This document shows, one piece after another, positions 17,538 to 26,150 of a DNA stretch of 64,000 nt. A program made the position numbers and the translations under genes. A model generated the notes under the pieces. It did not search any database, was not told where the DNA came from, and worked only from the letters and a program-made list of their open reading frames with translations. Positions within the stretch are counted from its first letter, which is position 1; the number at the start of each line of letters is the position of its first letter. This stretch comes from Streptomyces sp. GESEQ-35 (GTDB taxonomy: Bacteria; Actinomycetota; Actinomycetes; Streptomycetales; Streptomycetaceae), in contig NZ_JAFFSX010000005.1 of NCBI RefSeq assembly GCF_017948485.1, forward strand, positions 124,001 through 188,000. The letters are read 5' to 3'.

Positions 17538-17626
17538 CGGGTCACCTCCGTCCCATGATCGGGCAGGGCCGGGAGGATCGCGCGATGTCGTCTACTGGGA
17601 GGCTCGCCCATGGGCGGACGCTCACA

Positions 17627-17665
17627 CCTTTCCTTGGAGAACCGAAGTGGCCCTCCAAGGGTAAA
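17627..17665 (-). terminator. Terminator after the GNAT gene
   Basis: Stem CCTTGGAG/CTCCAAGG (8 bp) is extended by CCTT and AAGG-type outer pairing, 27 bases after the acetyltransferase stop on the minus strand. A separate perfect 12-base palindrome CGCCCATGGGCG lies at 17605-17616, between this hairpin and the CNNM start. Confidence 0.55.
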
Positions 17666-17691
17666 GGGTCAGCAAAGATGTCCAGCGCCTC

Positions 17692-18117
17692 CTACCTCCC
17701 GAAGGGCTTGACCCAGCGCCGCCAGTGGTTCTCACGGTGGTAGCCGGCTGCTGCCCAGGTGCGGTGGGCCTGTTCGTTGGCTTCCAGGACCATGGCGTCC
17801 ACGCGTCGCCCGCCGAGGGCGGCGAAGCGTTGTTCGGCTGCTTCCAGGAGGGCGGTGGCGATGCCCTGTCGGCGGTGGTCGGGGTGTACCGCGAGTCGGT
17901 AGGCGGAGCATCGCCATCCGTCGAAGCCGGCTATGACGGTTCCGGTGAGGAAGTCGTCGCGCTCGGCGAGGAGCAGGGCTTCGGGGTCTCGTGTGATGAG
18001 TCGGGCCACTCCGTCGTGGTCGTCGCTGATGCTGGTTCCTTCTGCGGCGTCGCGCCAGAACCGCAGCACGGTGTCGATGTCCGAGTGTGTGGCGCAGCGG
18101 ATGTGGAGGTCGCTCAT
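17692..18117 (-). CDS. GNAT-family N-acetyltransferase
   Basis: 141 residues, a minimal GNAT domain. Acetyl-CoA-binding motif A is YRLAVHPDHRRQGIATALLEAAEQRF (R/Q-x-x-G-x-A) followed by VLEANEQAHRTWAAAGYHRE, the usual motif B with Ala-Gly-Tyr. ATG 18117 is the family start. Substrate is unknown; it is encoded alone, divergent from the Ser/Thr kinase 283 bases away. Confidence 0.9.
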   Translation of the reverse strand: MSDLHIRCATHSDIDTVLRFWRDAAEGTSISDDHDGVARLITRDPEALLLAERDDFLTGTVIAGFDGWRCSAYRLAVHPDHRRQGIATALLEAAEQRFAALGGRRVDAMVLEANEQAHRTWAAAGYHRENHWRRWVKPFGR

Positions 18118-18400
18118 GGGAGCGAGCCAAGCAGAGTGCTCGCCTGTCTGGCGAACGTTTTCCGTGGCCACGTCCGGCGCGAGCATGGTGGCGAGCCCCC
18201 GTACCCAGGTCCGCACTTCACGAACCTCAGGGGTCTGACCATACTGTCCAGGGGCTGTGTCCTTCGCGGTCAGTGGCGTGGTGGACGTCCGGCCGTTGCC
18301 GAACCGAAGAGACCCCGCCACGGCAGGCCATGGATCGGACGGGGGCGTCGCTGCTCCTCGGCCGTTCGCCAAGGACAGAAGGACAGGGAGTACGGCTCTC

Positions 18401-20290
18401 ATGCCACAACAGAACACGGCGTCGCCGGACGCGGGTGCCGAACGGCTGGTCGCCGGTCGCTACCGCCTGCTGTCCGTTCTCGGCGAGGGCGGCATGGGCA
18501 CCGTGTGGCGCGCCCGCGACGAGGCACTGCACCGCGAGGTCGCCGTCAAGGAGGTACGCGCTCCCGTCGGACTGGCCGCGGCGCAGGTCGAGCGGATGTA
18601 CACCCGCTTGGAGCGGGAGGCCTGGGCGGCGGCGCGCATCAGTGCTCGCGGTGTGGTGACCGTCCACGACGTCGCCACCGACGACGGCCGCCCCTGGGTC
18701 GTCATGGAGTTCGTCCGCGGCGGGTCGCTGGCCGACGTGATCGGCTCCCAGGGTGCCCTCACGCCGCGTGAGGCCGCGCGCATAGGTGCCGAGGTGCTGG
18801 CCGCGCTGCGCGCCGCGCATGGCGCCGGAGTGCTGCACCGCGATGTGAAACCCGCCAACGTCCTGCTCGCAGACGACGGCAGGGTGGTGCTCACCGACTT
18901 CGGCATCGCCACCGTGGAGGGGGACTCCGCGCTGACGATGACCGGCGAACTCGTCGGCTCTCCCGAGTATCTGGCGCCGGAGCGGGCACTGGGCCGGAAC
19001 CCCGGCCCCGCGTCGGACCTGTGGTCTCTCGGAGCGTTGCTCTACACGGCCGTCCAGGGCCGTTCGCCCTTCCGTCGGACCAGCCCGCTGAGCACTCTGC
19101 GCGCCATCGTCGACGACGAGTTGCCCCCGCCGCATCGGGCCGGACCTCTCCTGTCCGTCATCGAAGGCCTGATGCGCAAGGACCCCGACGATCGGATGTC
19201 GGCCGACGAGGCCGAGCAGGAGCTGCGCCTGGCTGGTGCTGACGGCACTTCCGGAGCCGGCGTGGCCACACCGTCCGCCCCACTGTCCGCAGTGGCGACC
19301 GACGCGACCGAGGAGCGGCCGACCGCAGAGTCCCCGCTAGGGGAGACCGCACCGACGGCCACGGCCGTGGCGCCGGCCGCACCGACGGCCGCGGCGCAGG
19401 CGAACACCGCCGCCGACCTCGCCACACCGGAAGCGGGGACGACGGCCGCAACCGACGTATCCACGGCCACGACGGACGTATCCACGACCACCGCCAAGGC
19501 ACCCGCCCTCGACCCCCGCTCGTCATTCGCCGCCGGCCCCGCGGCCCCCGCCTCAACACGTCCCGCCGCGCCAAGTCCCACGCCAGAGGCCGCCTCGGCT
19601 CTGGGCAACGCCAAGTCACCCACCGCATCGGCGAGCCCGGTATCAGCGCCCGTACCCACGGCCGTACCCACGCCCATGCCCGCTTCCGCGGAGCCCACCC
19701 CGCCGACGGCGATCGAGCCCGAGGACGCCGACGCGTCCGGTCCCGGCCCCATGCGGCGGAGCCGGCGCATCGGGTACCTGATCGCGGCCGGAGTCGTCGT
19801 GGTCGCGCTGCTCGTGGGCGGCCTGAGCTACGCGCTCGGCGGCGACGACGACGAGGGCGGCAAGGGCGCCGACTCGCCCACGGGGCAGGCGCAGGACGCC
19901 GCCTCCGGTCAGGCGAGCAGCGGGTCGGACACCGGTGAGCAGCCCGTCTCGGTCAGCGTGACCGGGGGTGCGACCACGTACGTCGGAGACTGTCCCCCGG
20001 CGGACTCGCAGGCTCCCTGGTTCACGGCGACCTTCACGGTGTCCGAGCTGCCCTTCCAGTTCTCGTACCGGTGGGTCTCGACGAACGGGTCCGTGATCGA
20101 CCGGCAGTGGCGGACGCTGTCGTTCCCGGACGGCGGCCCCCTCACCCACAAGGAGACGGTGCGGCTGTCGACGTATGCCCAGTCCGGCACTCTCCGCAGC
20201 GAGATGGCCGTGGAGATCCGCTCACCGTTCGAGGCGGTGTCCAACTCGGTGCCGTTCTCGGTGACATGCGCCTCGACGACCGGCGGCTAG
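18401..20290 (+). CDS. Membrane Ser/Thr protein kinase (PknB-like) with extracytoplasmic C-terminal domain
   Basis: 629 residues. The kinase domain covers residues 21-278: G-loop GEGGMGTV, ATP lysine AVKEV (Lys50), catalytic HRDVKPAN (146-153), DFG (166-168), activation loop TMTGELVGSPEYLAPE with phosphorylatable Thr. A 170-residue Ala/Pro/Thr linker follows. A single membrane helix (about 457-480, IGYLIAAGVVVVALLVGG) leads to an external domain of ~125 residues with two Cys (DCPPADS and TCASTT) likely disulfide-linked. No PASTA repeats, so the ligand differs from that of PknB. The next gene encodes an FHA protein, the expected phospho-Thr reader of this kinase. Confidence 0.93.
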   Translation: MPQQNTASPDAGAERLVAGRYRLLSVLGEGGMGTVWRARDEALHREVAVKEVRAPVGLAAAQVERMYTRLEREAWAAARISARGVVTVHDVATDDGRPWVVMEFVRGGSLADVIGSQGALTPREAARIGAEVLAALRAAHGAGVLHRDVKPANVLLADDGRVVLTDFGIATVEGDSALTMTGELVGSPEYLAPERALGRNPGPASDLWSLGALLYTAVQGRSPFRRTSPLSTLRAIVDDELPPPHRAGPLLSVIEGLMRKDPDDRMSADEAEQELRLAGADGTSGAGVATPSAPLSAVATDATEERPTAESPLGETAPTATAVAPAAPTAAAQANTAADLATPEAGTTAATDVSTATTDVSTTTAKAPALDPRSSFAAGPAAPASTRPAAPSPTPEAASALGNAKSPTASASPVSAPVPTAVPTPMPASAEPTPPTAIEPEDADASGPGPMRRSRRIGYLIAAGVVVVALLVGGLSYALGGDDDEGGKGADSPTGQAQDAASGQASSGSDTGEQPVSVSVTGGATTYVGDCPPADSQAPWFTATFTVSELPFQFSYRWVSTNGSVIDRQWRTLSFPDGGPLTHKETVRLSTYAQSGTLRSEMAVEIRSPFEAVSNSVPFSVTCASTTGG

Positions 20291-20360
20291 TCGACCGGGC
20301 GTCAAGGCCGACGCCGAGCAGCCGAGTCATCCCCGCGCATCGGCCATACTTCAACGAGCA

Positions 20361-20497
20361 CGAGTCGGACCGATTCCGGCCGACTCGGACATCACCGGTC
20401 AAGTGGGCTCCACTGGACCGGAGTTCGGTGGGAGTGACGTACGACTCCCACCCTTGTAGCGGATCAGCCGCAGGGTGCGGTATTTCTGTCCGCACCC
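20361..20497 (+). promoter_or_regulatory. Leader with three successive strong hairpins upstream of the FHA-monooxygenase gene
   Basis: Three perfect-arm hairpins occupy the 229-base gap after the kinase. H1 is CGAGTCGG (20361-20368) with CCGACTCG (20380-20387). H2 is GGTGGGAGT (20427-20435) with ACTCCCACC (20444-20452). H3 is GGGTGCGG (20473-20480) with CCGCACCC (20490-20497). The ribosome site AAGGAG (20509-20514) begins 11 bases after H3. H1 or H2 could be a terminator for the kinase; the array could also be an attenuator or cis-regulatory RNA. I recognise no known riboswitch class. Confidence 0.55.
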
Positions 20498-20519
20498 GTG
20501 ACGTTCGCAAGGAGTTTCT

Positions 20520-22457
20520 GTGTCGTCGGTCATCGTGGGACGCACGGGTCCCTTCGCCGGTCAGAGCGTGGTTCTGGGTAGCGCTCCGCTGCGATTCGGA
20601 CGCAAGAGCGACAACGACGTGGTCATCGTCAGTGTCAGCGCCTCCCGTCTGCACACCGAGATCGTGGCGGAGGACGGCGCGTTCGTCCTCTACGACCGCA
20701 GCAAGAACGGCACCTTCGTCAACGACCAGCCCGTCACCCGTCACGTGCTCGTGCCCGGCGACTCCATACGCATCGGCGACGAGACCTTCCTGTTCGAGAC
20801 GCAGGAGGCCGTGGAGACGGTCATGGATCTCTCCCAGCTCGACCTGCCCCGTGCCAATGCCTCGGCGAACCCGGGCCAGCTGCGGGTCACGGTGAGCGGT
20901 GGAGGCCCGGTCGGCCTCGCCTTCGCCCTGCTGCTGGAGAACGCCCTGCCGGGGAAGGCATCCATCACGGTCTACGACGGCCGGTGGATCAGAAACGGCT
21001 CCACCGTGGTCTGGAAGGACGAGACCCACGGCAACTTCCGGCGCCAGCAGGTTGTCACCGCCCAGAGCCGTCAGTACCTCGCGCTCACCGAGGAGATGCA
21101 GTCGGCGCTGTTCGACACTGGCGGATTCTCCGAGATGTGGCCCCTGGGGCCGGACTCCGTGGAGGGGCGCCCGCCCCGCAACATCCGGATCGCCCGCATC
21201 GAGGACAAGCTGCTGGAACTGGCCAACGCCAAGTCCGCGATCCGCCTGGTGCCGAAGCGATTCGACCCCTCGGAGCAGCAGCACCGGCTCTCCCAGGAAC
21301 ACGTCCTGGTGATCTGCGAGGGCGGCGGGTCGCGTACCCGAGAGCACTTCAGGGACCGTTTCGGCGCGGCCGACTCCACGATCTACTCCCTCGACGGGGA
21401 GCACCTTCAGGACCTGGTGCTGGGACTGCGGGTCAAGTCCCAGCTCTCGGACCCCATGAGCGTCCTGCTGACCGTGGCGCAGAACCGGTTCCTGCTCAAC
21501 TCGCTGCGCGGCGAGGGGTTCCTCAACATGAGGCTGACCCGCGAGGAGGCCGGCAACGTGATCGGCATCGACCCGGTCCGGCAGGTCTTCGAGGAGTGCG
21601 TGGCGGCGCGGCCCTGTCTGATGAGCCGCCACGAGGACAACGAGTTCGTCTGCCCGACCCATGGGACCCTGTTCCTGCCCGCCCTGCTGCGCGGCTCCCC
21701 GCTGTGGAAGCGGATCCTGGAGGGCCTGAGGCTGTTCGGCGTCGCCGAGGACGATCTCAGCGCCATCACCTCCTTCCGGCTGGACATGGTGCAGCGCCCC
21801 CGGTTCACGGCCCAGCTCAACCGCCCCACCGCCACGAGCCCGGGAACCTACGGCTTCCTGCTGGGCGACGCGGCCAACGCCATCCACTTCTGGCCCGGGC
21901 GCGGCCTCAACAGCGGCCTCGCCTCCGCTGTTTCCCTCTCCCGCTCCCTCAGCCGGGTCTGGCAGGGCCGTCCGTTGCGCGACGCCGACTTCATCCGGCA
22001 CGAGGCAGCGATGTCCATGCTCCAGTACCGGCACAAGAGCCGGGCCTGGAACGCCATGGTCACCACCGACGAACGAGGCATGACCCGCGCCATCAAGGAC
22101 ATCATCGCCGGCAGCATGGAGGGGGACGGGGTCGTCGCCGAACCCGTCACCGAACGGTCCGATCTGGACCTCCTGCTGGACCGGATGCGCGGGATCCGCG
22201 AGCGCCTCGCTCCCCGCCTCCCCGGAATGCCCAGCGACGAGGAACTGCGCAGCCACCTGTCCACGGTCGCACCGTCGACCCTGCGGACCCTCCAGGAGAG
22301 CGGTGCCTGGGACACGCTGATCGTCGGCGGCGAGGAGGCCGACATCGACATCTTCTACCAGTCGGACGCCCCGGTCTTCGTCGGCCGCCCCATCGATCCG
22401 CGCATCATCGGCCAGGCGGCAGGACCGCGGGAGCCGGGGGCGCTCGACCCGGCGTGA
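20520..22457 (+). CDS. FHA domain fused to a MICAL-like FAD-dependent monooxygenase
   Basis: 645 residues. Residues 15-95 form an FHA phospho-Thr-binding domain with all key residues: GR (27-28), SRLH (42-45) and NGT (63-65). From residue 120 a flavoprotein monooxygenase begins: Rossmann VSGGGPVGLAFALLLE (GGGPVG 127-132), a mid-chain ICEGGGSRT equivalent of the DG motif, and the FAD ribityl-binding GD motif LLGDAANAIHFWPGRGLNSG (GD 449-450). The GD motif followed by FWP resembles MICAL and related hydroxylases. The C-terminal ~140 residues are unassigned. GTG 20520 is set by AAGGAG just upstream. The kinase gene precedes it, so phosphorylation-dependent recruitment of an oxidase is the obvious hypothesis; substrate unknown. 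Confidence 0.82.
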   Translation: MSSVIVGRTGPFAGQSVVLGSAPLRFGRKSDNDVVIVSVSASRLHTEIVAEDGAFVLYDRSKNGTFVNDQPVTRHVLVPGDSIRIGDETFLFETQEAVETVMDLSQLDLPRANASANPGQLRVTVSGGGPVGLAFALLLENALPGKASITVYDGRWIRNGSTVVWKDETHGNFRRQQVVTAQSRQYLALTEEMQSALFDTGGFSEMWPLGPDSVEGRPPRNIRIARIEDKLLELANAKSAIRLVPKRFDPSEQQHRLSQEHVLVICEGGGSRTREHFRDRFGAADSTIYSLDGEHLQDLVLGLRVKSQLSDPMSVLLTVAQNRFLLNSLRGEGFLNMRLTREEAGNVIGIDPVRQVFEECVAARPCLMSRHEDNEFVCPTHGTLFLPALLRGSPLWKRILEGLRLFGVAEDDLSAITSFRLDMVQRPRFTAQLNRPTATSPGTYGFLLGDAANAIHFWPGRGLNSGLASAVSLSRSLSRVWQGRPLRDADFIRHEAAMSMLQYRHKSRAWNAMVTTDERGMTRAIKDIIAGSMEGDGVVAEPVTERSDLDLLLDRMRGIRERLAPRLPGMPSDEELRSHLSTVAPSTLRTLQESGAWDTLIVGGEEADIDIFYQSDAPVFVGRPIDPRIIGQAAGPREPGALDPA

Positions 22458-22628
22458 GGTGGTTACCCCGTCCCTGAGGTCGATGGTTCGCATCCCCTCC
22501 CCGCTGCCGGACGAAGGGGCTCGGCACAGTCGGACCCTTCCGGTCCGGGGACACATCCGGGGACACATGGGGCCCGCCGGTCTCCCTGGGCATCGCGGAA
22601 CGTGCGTTTCCCGGCGGCATCCGCACGG

Positions 22629-23492
22629 CTACTCGTCCCGCAACGCCTCGATGACCGGCGCGAACGCCTCCATGTACGGCTCGAGGACGGTCAGATACGA
22701 GAAGCCGTACCGCTCGCGCTGAGCCCGCACCTGCGCGGTGATCTGCTCCAGGGTGCCGATCAGGACGAGGGGCAGGTCGAGTGCCTGCTCCAGAGTCAGG
22801 TCCGGCACCCGGTCGACGAACGGCTGCACGACCGCCGCGCGGTCCTCCGTGACGGTCACCATCTGGAGGAGCAGATTCAGCTCGGCGGGCTCCTTGCGGC
22901 CCTCGGCCAGCCGCCGGTACAGGGACACGCGCTCGTCGAGTTCCGCGGGCGGGATCGGCAGCAGCTGCCCCGTCGTGGTGCCGGGCACCGCACGTGCGGC
23001 TGTGAAGGCCGCGATGTCCGCGTGCTCGGCGGTCAGCCGCATCATGCGGTCTCCGTTGCCGCCGATCATCAACGGCACCCGCTCCGCCGGGTCGAGCAGC
23101 CGATCCAAATCCTCGATCGTGTGCTGAAGGCGGTCCACACGCGCGCGTGGCGTTCCGTACGGCAGCCCGGCCGCGTCGTGCTCCGCCTGTACGTAGCCGG
23201 TGCCGAGCCCGAGTTCCAGGCGTCCGCCGGTCAACGCGTTCGTCGTCGCCACCTCGCGGGCGAGCAACGTCGGATTCCAGAAGCCCGCGTTGAGCACGAA
23301 GGTGCCCAGCCGGGGCCGTTCGGTGGCCTCGGCGGCCGCGACCAGCGCCGGGAACGGCGCGACCATGCCGAGGTGGTCCGGGACCAGGATCACGTCGTAG
23401 CCGAGCTCCTCTGCCCGGCGGCATCTGGTGCGCCACTCCGCGGCGGGCGCCGGGGTGATCAGACTGACGCCGAAGCGGAACGGGCGCGGCAT
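22629..23492 (-). CDS. LLM-class, probably F420-dependent oxidoreductase
   Basis: 287 residues of the luciferase-like monooxygenase fold. Characteristic blocks are FRFGVSL, RCRRAEELGYDVILVPDHLG, RLGTFVLNAGFWNP, GRLELGLGTGYVQAEHDAAG and LMIGGNGDRMMRLTAEHADIAAF, closest to the TIGR03621-type F420 subfamily common in actinobacteria. The flavin is probably coenzyme F420 rather than FMN. Start ATG 23492. The gene stands alone between the FHA protein (convergent) and the ABC exporter; substrate unknown. Confidence 0.87.
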   Translation of the reverse strand: MPRPFRFGVSLITPAPAAEWRTRCRRAEELGYDVILVPDHLGMVAPFPALVAAAEATERPRLGTFVLNAGFWNPTLLAREVATTNALTGGRLELGLGTGYVQAEHDAAGLPYGTPRARVDRLQHTIEDLDRLLDPAERVPLMIGGNGDRMMRLTAEHADIAAFTAARAVPGTTTGQLLPIPPAELDERVSLYRRLAEGRKEPAELNLLLQMVTVTEDRAAVVQPFVDRVPDLTLEQALDLPLVLIGTLEQITAQVRAQRERYGFSYLTVLEPYMEAFAPVIEALRDE

Positions 23493-23547
23493 GAACTCTC
23501 CTCAGCCGAAAGCGACTTGAGCGACTTGAGTGCGTGCCGCGATTCCA

Positions 23548-26145
23548 TCACTCGTGTGCGATGGCCGCCAGCACATTCATGCGGGACGCACGCAACGCCG
23601 GCAACAGCGCCGCCACCACGCCCACGACCGCCGAGCCGATCACCACCGCGATGAGCGTGCTCCATGGGATCGCGAAGGCCTGCATGCCCTGAAGCGCCAG
23701 AACCTGCTGTATGCACACGCCCCACACCAGCCCCAGCGCGAGCCCCAGGACCGCGCCGAACACCGCGATCACCACCGACTCCAGCCGGATCATGCGGCGC
23801 AGTTGGCGCCGCGCGAGCCCGATGGCCCGCAGCAGACCGATCTCGCGGGTCCGCTCGACGACCGACAGGGCAAGGGTGTTGACCACGCCGAGCACCGCGA
23901 TGATGATCGCGAGCCCGAGCAGCGCGTACACGAGATAGAGCAGGACGGCGATCTGGTCGTGGATCAGCTCCTTGTAGTCGGCGATGTCCCGGACGTCCAC
24001 CTGCGGATACGGCTCAAGGGTGTCCTCCAGGTTCGCACGCAGGTCGTCGGCGCTCGTGCCGGGGGAGGCGTTCACGTACACGGCCGAGTCCTGCCCGCCG
24101 GACGTGTACCGCTCCAGCGTGCCCATGCCGAAGTACAGCCCGCCCTGTGCCCCGAACCCCTCGGCGGCGTCCTGGTCGGTCAGCGCGCCCACCGTCAGGT
24201 CGGCCGTACGTCCGCCCTGGAATTCGACCCCGACCGTGCTGCCGACGCGCGCACCGTGGTCCCGCGCGAAGTCCAGGTCCATGGCGAGACGCCCGTCGGC
24301 CAGCGCGGCCGCCGAGTCCCCCTGCGCGTACGTGATGTTGGCGACGTCGTCGAGCTTCGGGTCGTAGCCCGCGGCGGCCGTCTCGACGCGGTCGCCGTCC
24401 GGGAGGGTGACCGCGACCGTCGGGAGCCGCGTCCGCACGACCAGGCCCACGCCCTCCGTGTCGCGCACCGCGTCGGTGACCTCCTGAGGGAAGGGCACGA
24501 AGTTGCTGTTCTGCACGACGAAGTCGGCGCCGAGGGTTTTGTCGATCTGCTCGTCGAACGACTTGGTCATCGAGGCGCTTGCCACCGACATCCCGCCGAC
24601 CAGCGCGAGCCCGACCATCAGAGCGGCCGCGGTGGCCCCGGTACGGCGGGGGTTGCGCAGGGCGTTGCGCTGGCTCATCCGGCCGATCGAACCGAACAGC
24701 GCGGGGAATGCCCCGCCCAGGACGCGGATCACCGGCCGGACCAGAAGCGGGCCCGCGATGACCGTCGCGATGAGCGTCAGGACGACGCCGAGGCCGAGCA
24801 GGGAGGCCGCCGTCGACGTCTCCGACGAGGTGACACAGCCCACCAGCGCCGCCGCGCCCAGCGCCCCGACGACCGTGCCCACCACCGCGCGCATCCGCAG
24901 CGGCCGGCCCACGTCGGCGATCTCGGCGTCCGCGAGCGCCGCCATCGGCGACACGCCCGCCGCGCGCCGCGCCGGGAGATAGGCCGCCACGAAGGTGACG
25001 CCGAGGCCGACGACGTACGCCGAGACGGGTGTCGCCCAGCCGACGACCATGTCGGCGGACCTGATGTTCATGCCGAGCAGGCCCATCAGCTCGATGAGCC
25101 CGATGGCGAGCCCGATGCCCGTGGCGAGGCCCAGCGTGGAGCCGACCAGGCCGAGCAGCAGCGCCTCGGTGAGGACCGAGCGACGGACCTGGCGCCGTTC
25201 GGCGCCCAGCGCCCGCAGCAGCCCCAACTCGCGGGTGCGCTGCGCGATCAGCATCGAGAAGGTGTTGACGATCAGGAACACACCGACCAGGACGGCGATG
25301 CCGGCGAAGCCGAGCATCACGTACTTGATGACGTCGAGGAATCCGCCCAGCTGATCGACGTCCGACTCGGCCTGCTCGTCCGCGGTGCGCACGTCGTAGG
25401 GGTCGTTGGGGGTGACCTCGTCGGGGTCGGGGTCGATGCCGAGCGCGTCCGCCACACGCAGCTGGAGCTGCGTGTCGCTGACACCCTCGGCCGTGTCGAG
25501 CGAGATGCTCGTGGCCACCTGCGGTTCGCCCAGGAGCTTGGTCTGCGCGGTCTCCGTGTCGAAGAAGACCAGCGCGGCACCGGGGTTGGTGGTGGTGAAC
25601 GTGGCGATACCGACCACCTCGGCCTTGAACGAGCCGGGTGCGGCGATGACGGTGAGCGTGTCCCCGATCGCCACGTCCTTGCTGTCGGCGGTGTCCGCGT
25701 CGATCAGGACCTGGTCCGGCCCCTCAGGAGCATGACCGGAGGTCAGCTCGACGGGGCTGCGCTCGGTCGGGTTCCAGGCGGTGCCGATCGTCGGGGCGCC
25801 GGTGGTCGGACCCACCGACTCGTTGTTCTCGTCGGCGACGGTGATGCCCTCCACGTCCACATCCGGACGCGCCGCCGCGACGCCGTCGACCTCGGCGAGG
25901 CGGTCGACGAGCGTGGTCGGCAGGGTCAGGGTCCGTCCCGAGGGGATGGCCTCGTCGAGGTTCTCCTTGGGGCTGACGGTGACATCGGCCGCGGTCGAGG
26001 CGAACAGCCGGTCGAAGGTACGGCTGACCGTGTCCGAGAAGATCAGGCTGCCCGCGACGAACGCCACGGAAAGGATCACGGCCAGCGCGGACAGCAGCAG
26101 CCGCCCCTTGTGGGCGAGGAAACTCCTCAGCGTCGCCTTCAGCAC
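23548..26145 (-). CDS. FtsX/MacB-type ABC transporter permease (865 aa)
   Basis: Large permease with two FtsX domains and two MacB-like periplasmic-core (extracytoplasmic) segments. Hydrophobic segments near the N-terminus (LLLSALAVILSVAFVAGSLIF), mid-protein (YVMLGFAGIAVLVGVFLIVNTF and following) and C-terminus (VLLYLVYALLGLAIIIAVLGVVNTLAL onwards) match the 4+4 layout. The FtsX signature RTRELGLLRALG and its repeat RTREIGLLRAIGL are clear. GTG 26145 follows GGAGG; the gene starts five bases after the ATPase stop. The complex probably exports a lipid, lipoprotein or peptide, or transmits force as a mechanotransmission-type ABC. Confidence 0.93.
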   Translation of the reverse strand: MLKATLRSFLAHKGRLLLSALAVILSVAFVAGSLIFSDTVSRTFDRLFASTAADVTVSPKENLDEAIPSGRTLTLPTTLVDRLAEVDGVAAARPDVDVEGITVADENNESVGPTTGAPTIGTAWNPTERSPVELTSGHAPEGPDQVLIDADTADSKDVAIGDTLTVIAAPGSFKAEVVGIATFTTTNPGAALVFFDTETAQTKLLGEPQVATSISLDTAEGVSDTQLQLRVADALGIDPDPDEVTPNDPYDVRTADEQAESDVDQLGGFLDVIKYVMLGFAGIAVLVGVFLIVNTFSMLIAQRTRELGLLRALGAERRQVRRSVLTEALLLGLVGSTLGLATGIGLAIGLIELMGLLGMNIRSADMVVGWATPVSAYVVGLGVTFVAAYLPARRAAGVSPMAALADAEIADVGRPLRMRAVVGTVVGALGAAALVGCVTSSETSTAASLLGLGVVLTLIATVIAGPLLVRPVIRVLGGAFPALFGSIGRMSQRNALRNPRRTGATAAALMVGLALVGGMSVASASMTKSFDEQIDKTLGADFVVQNSNFVPFPQEVTDAVRDTEGVGLVVRTRLPTVAVTLPDGDRVETAAAGYDPKLDDVANITYAQGDSAAALADGRLAMDLDFARDHGARVGSTVGVEFQGGRTADLTVGALTDQDAAEGFGAQGGLYFGMGTLERYTSGGQDSAVYVNASPGTSADDLRANLEDTLEPYPQVDVRDIADYKELIHDQIAVLLYLVYALLGLAIIIAVLGVVNTLALSVVERTREIGLLRAIGLARRQLRRMIRLESVVIAVFGAVLGLALGLVWGVCIQQVLALQGMQAFAIPWSTLIAVVIGSAVVGVVAALLPALRASRMNVLAAIAHE

Positions 26146-26150
26146 GTCGG

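Noticed and set aside
17605..17616. Perfect palindrome CGCCCATGGGCG upstream of the CNNM genes
   Set aside because: Not treated as a riboswitch or separate regulatory feature; GC palindromes of this length arise often, and no Mg-box or M-box consensus was seen.
15556..17664. 702-codon plus-strand open frame
   Set aside because: Antisense of the CNNM pair, no ribosome site, and no recognisable domain.
20142..22568. 808-codon minus-strand open frame
   Set aside because: Antisense of the FHA-monooxygenase gene and part of the kinase; the sense strand carries clear motifs.
22540..22575. Short direct repeat CCGGGGACACAT twice near 22550
   Set aside because: Only two copies, no flanking structure; taken as chance repetition in an intergenic stretch.
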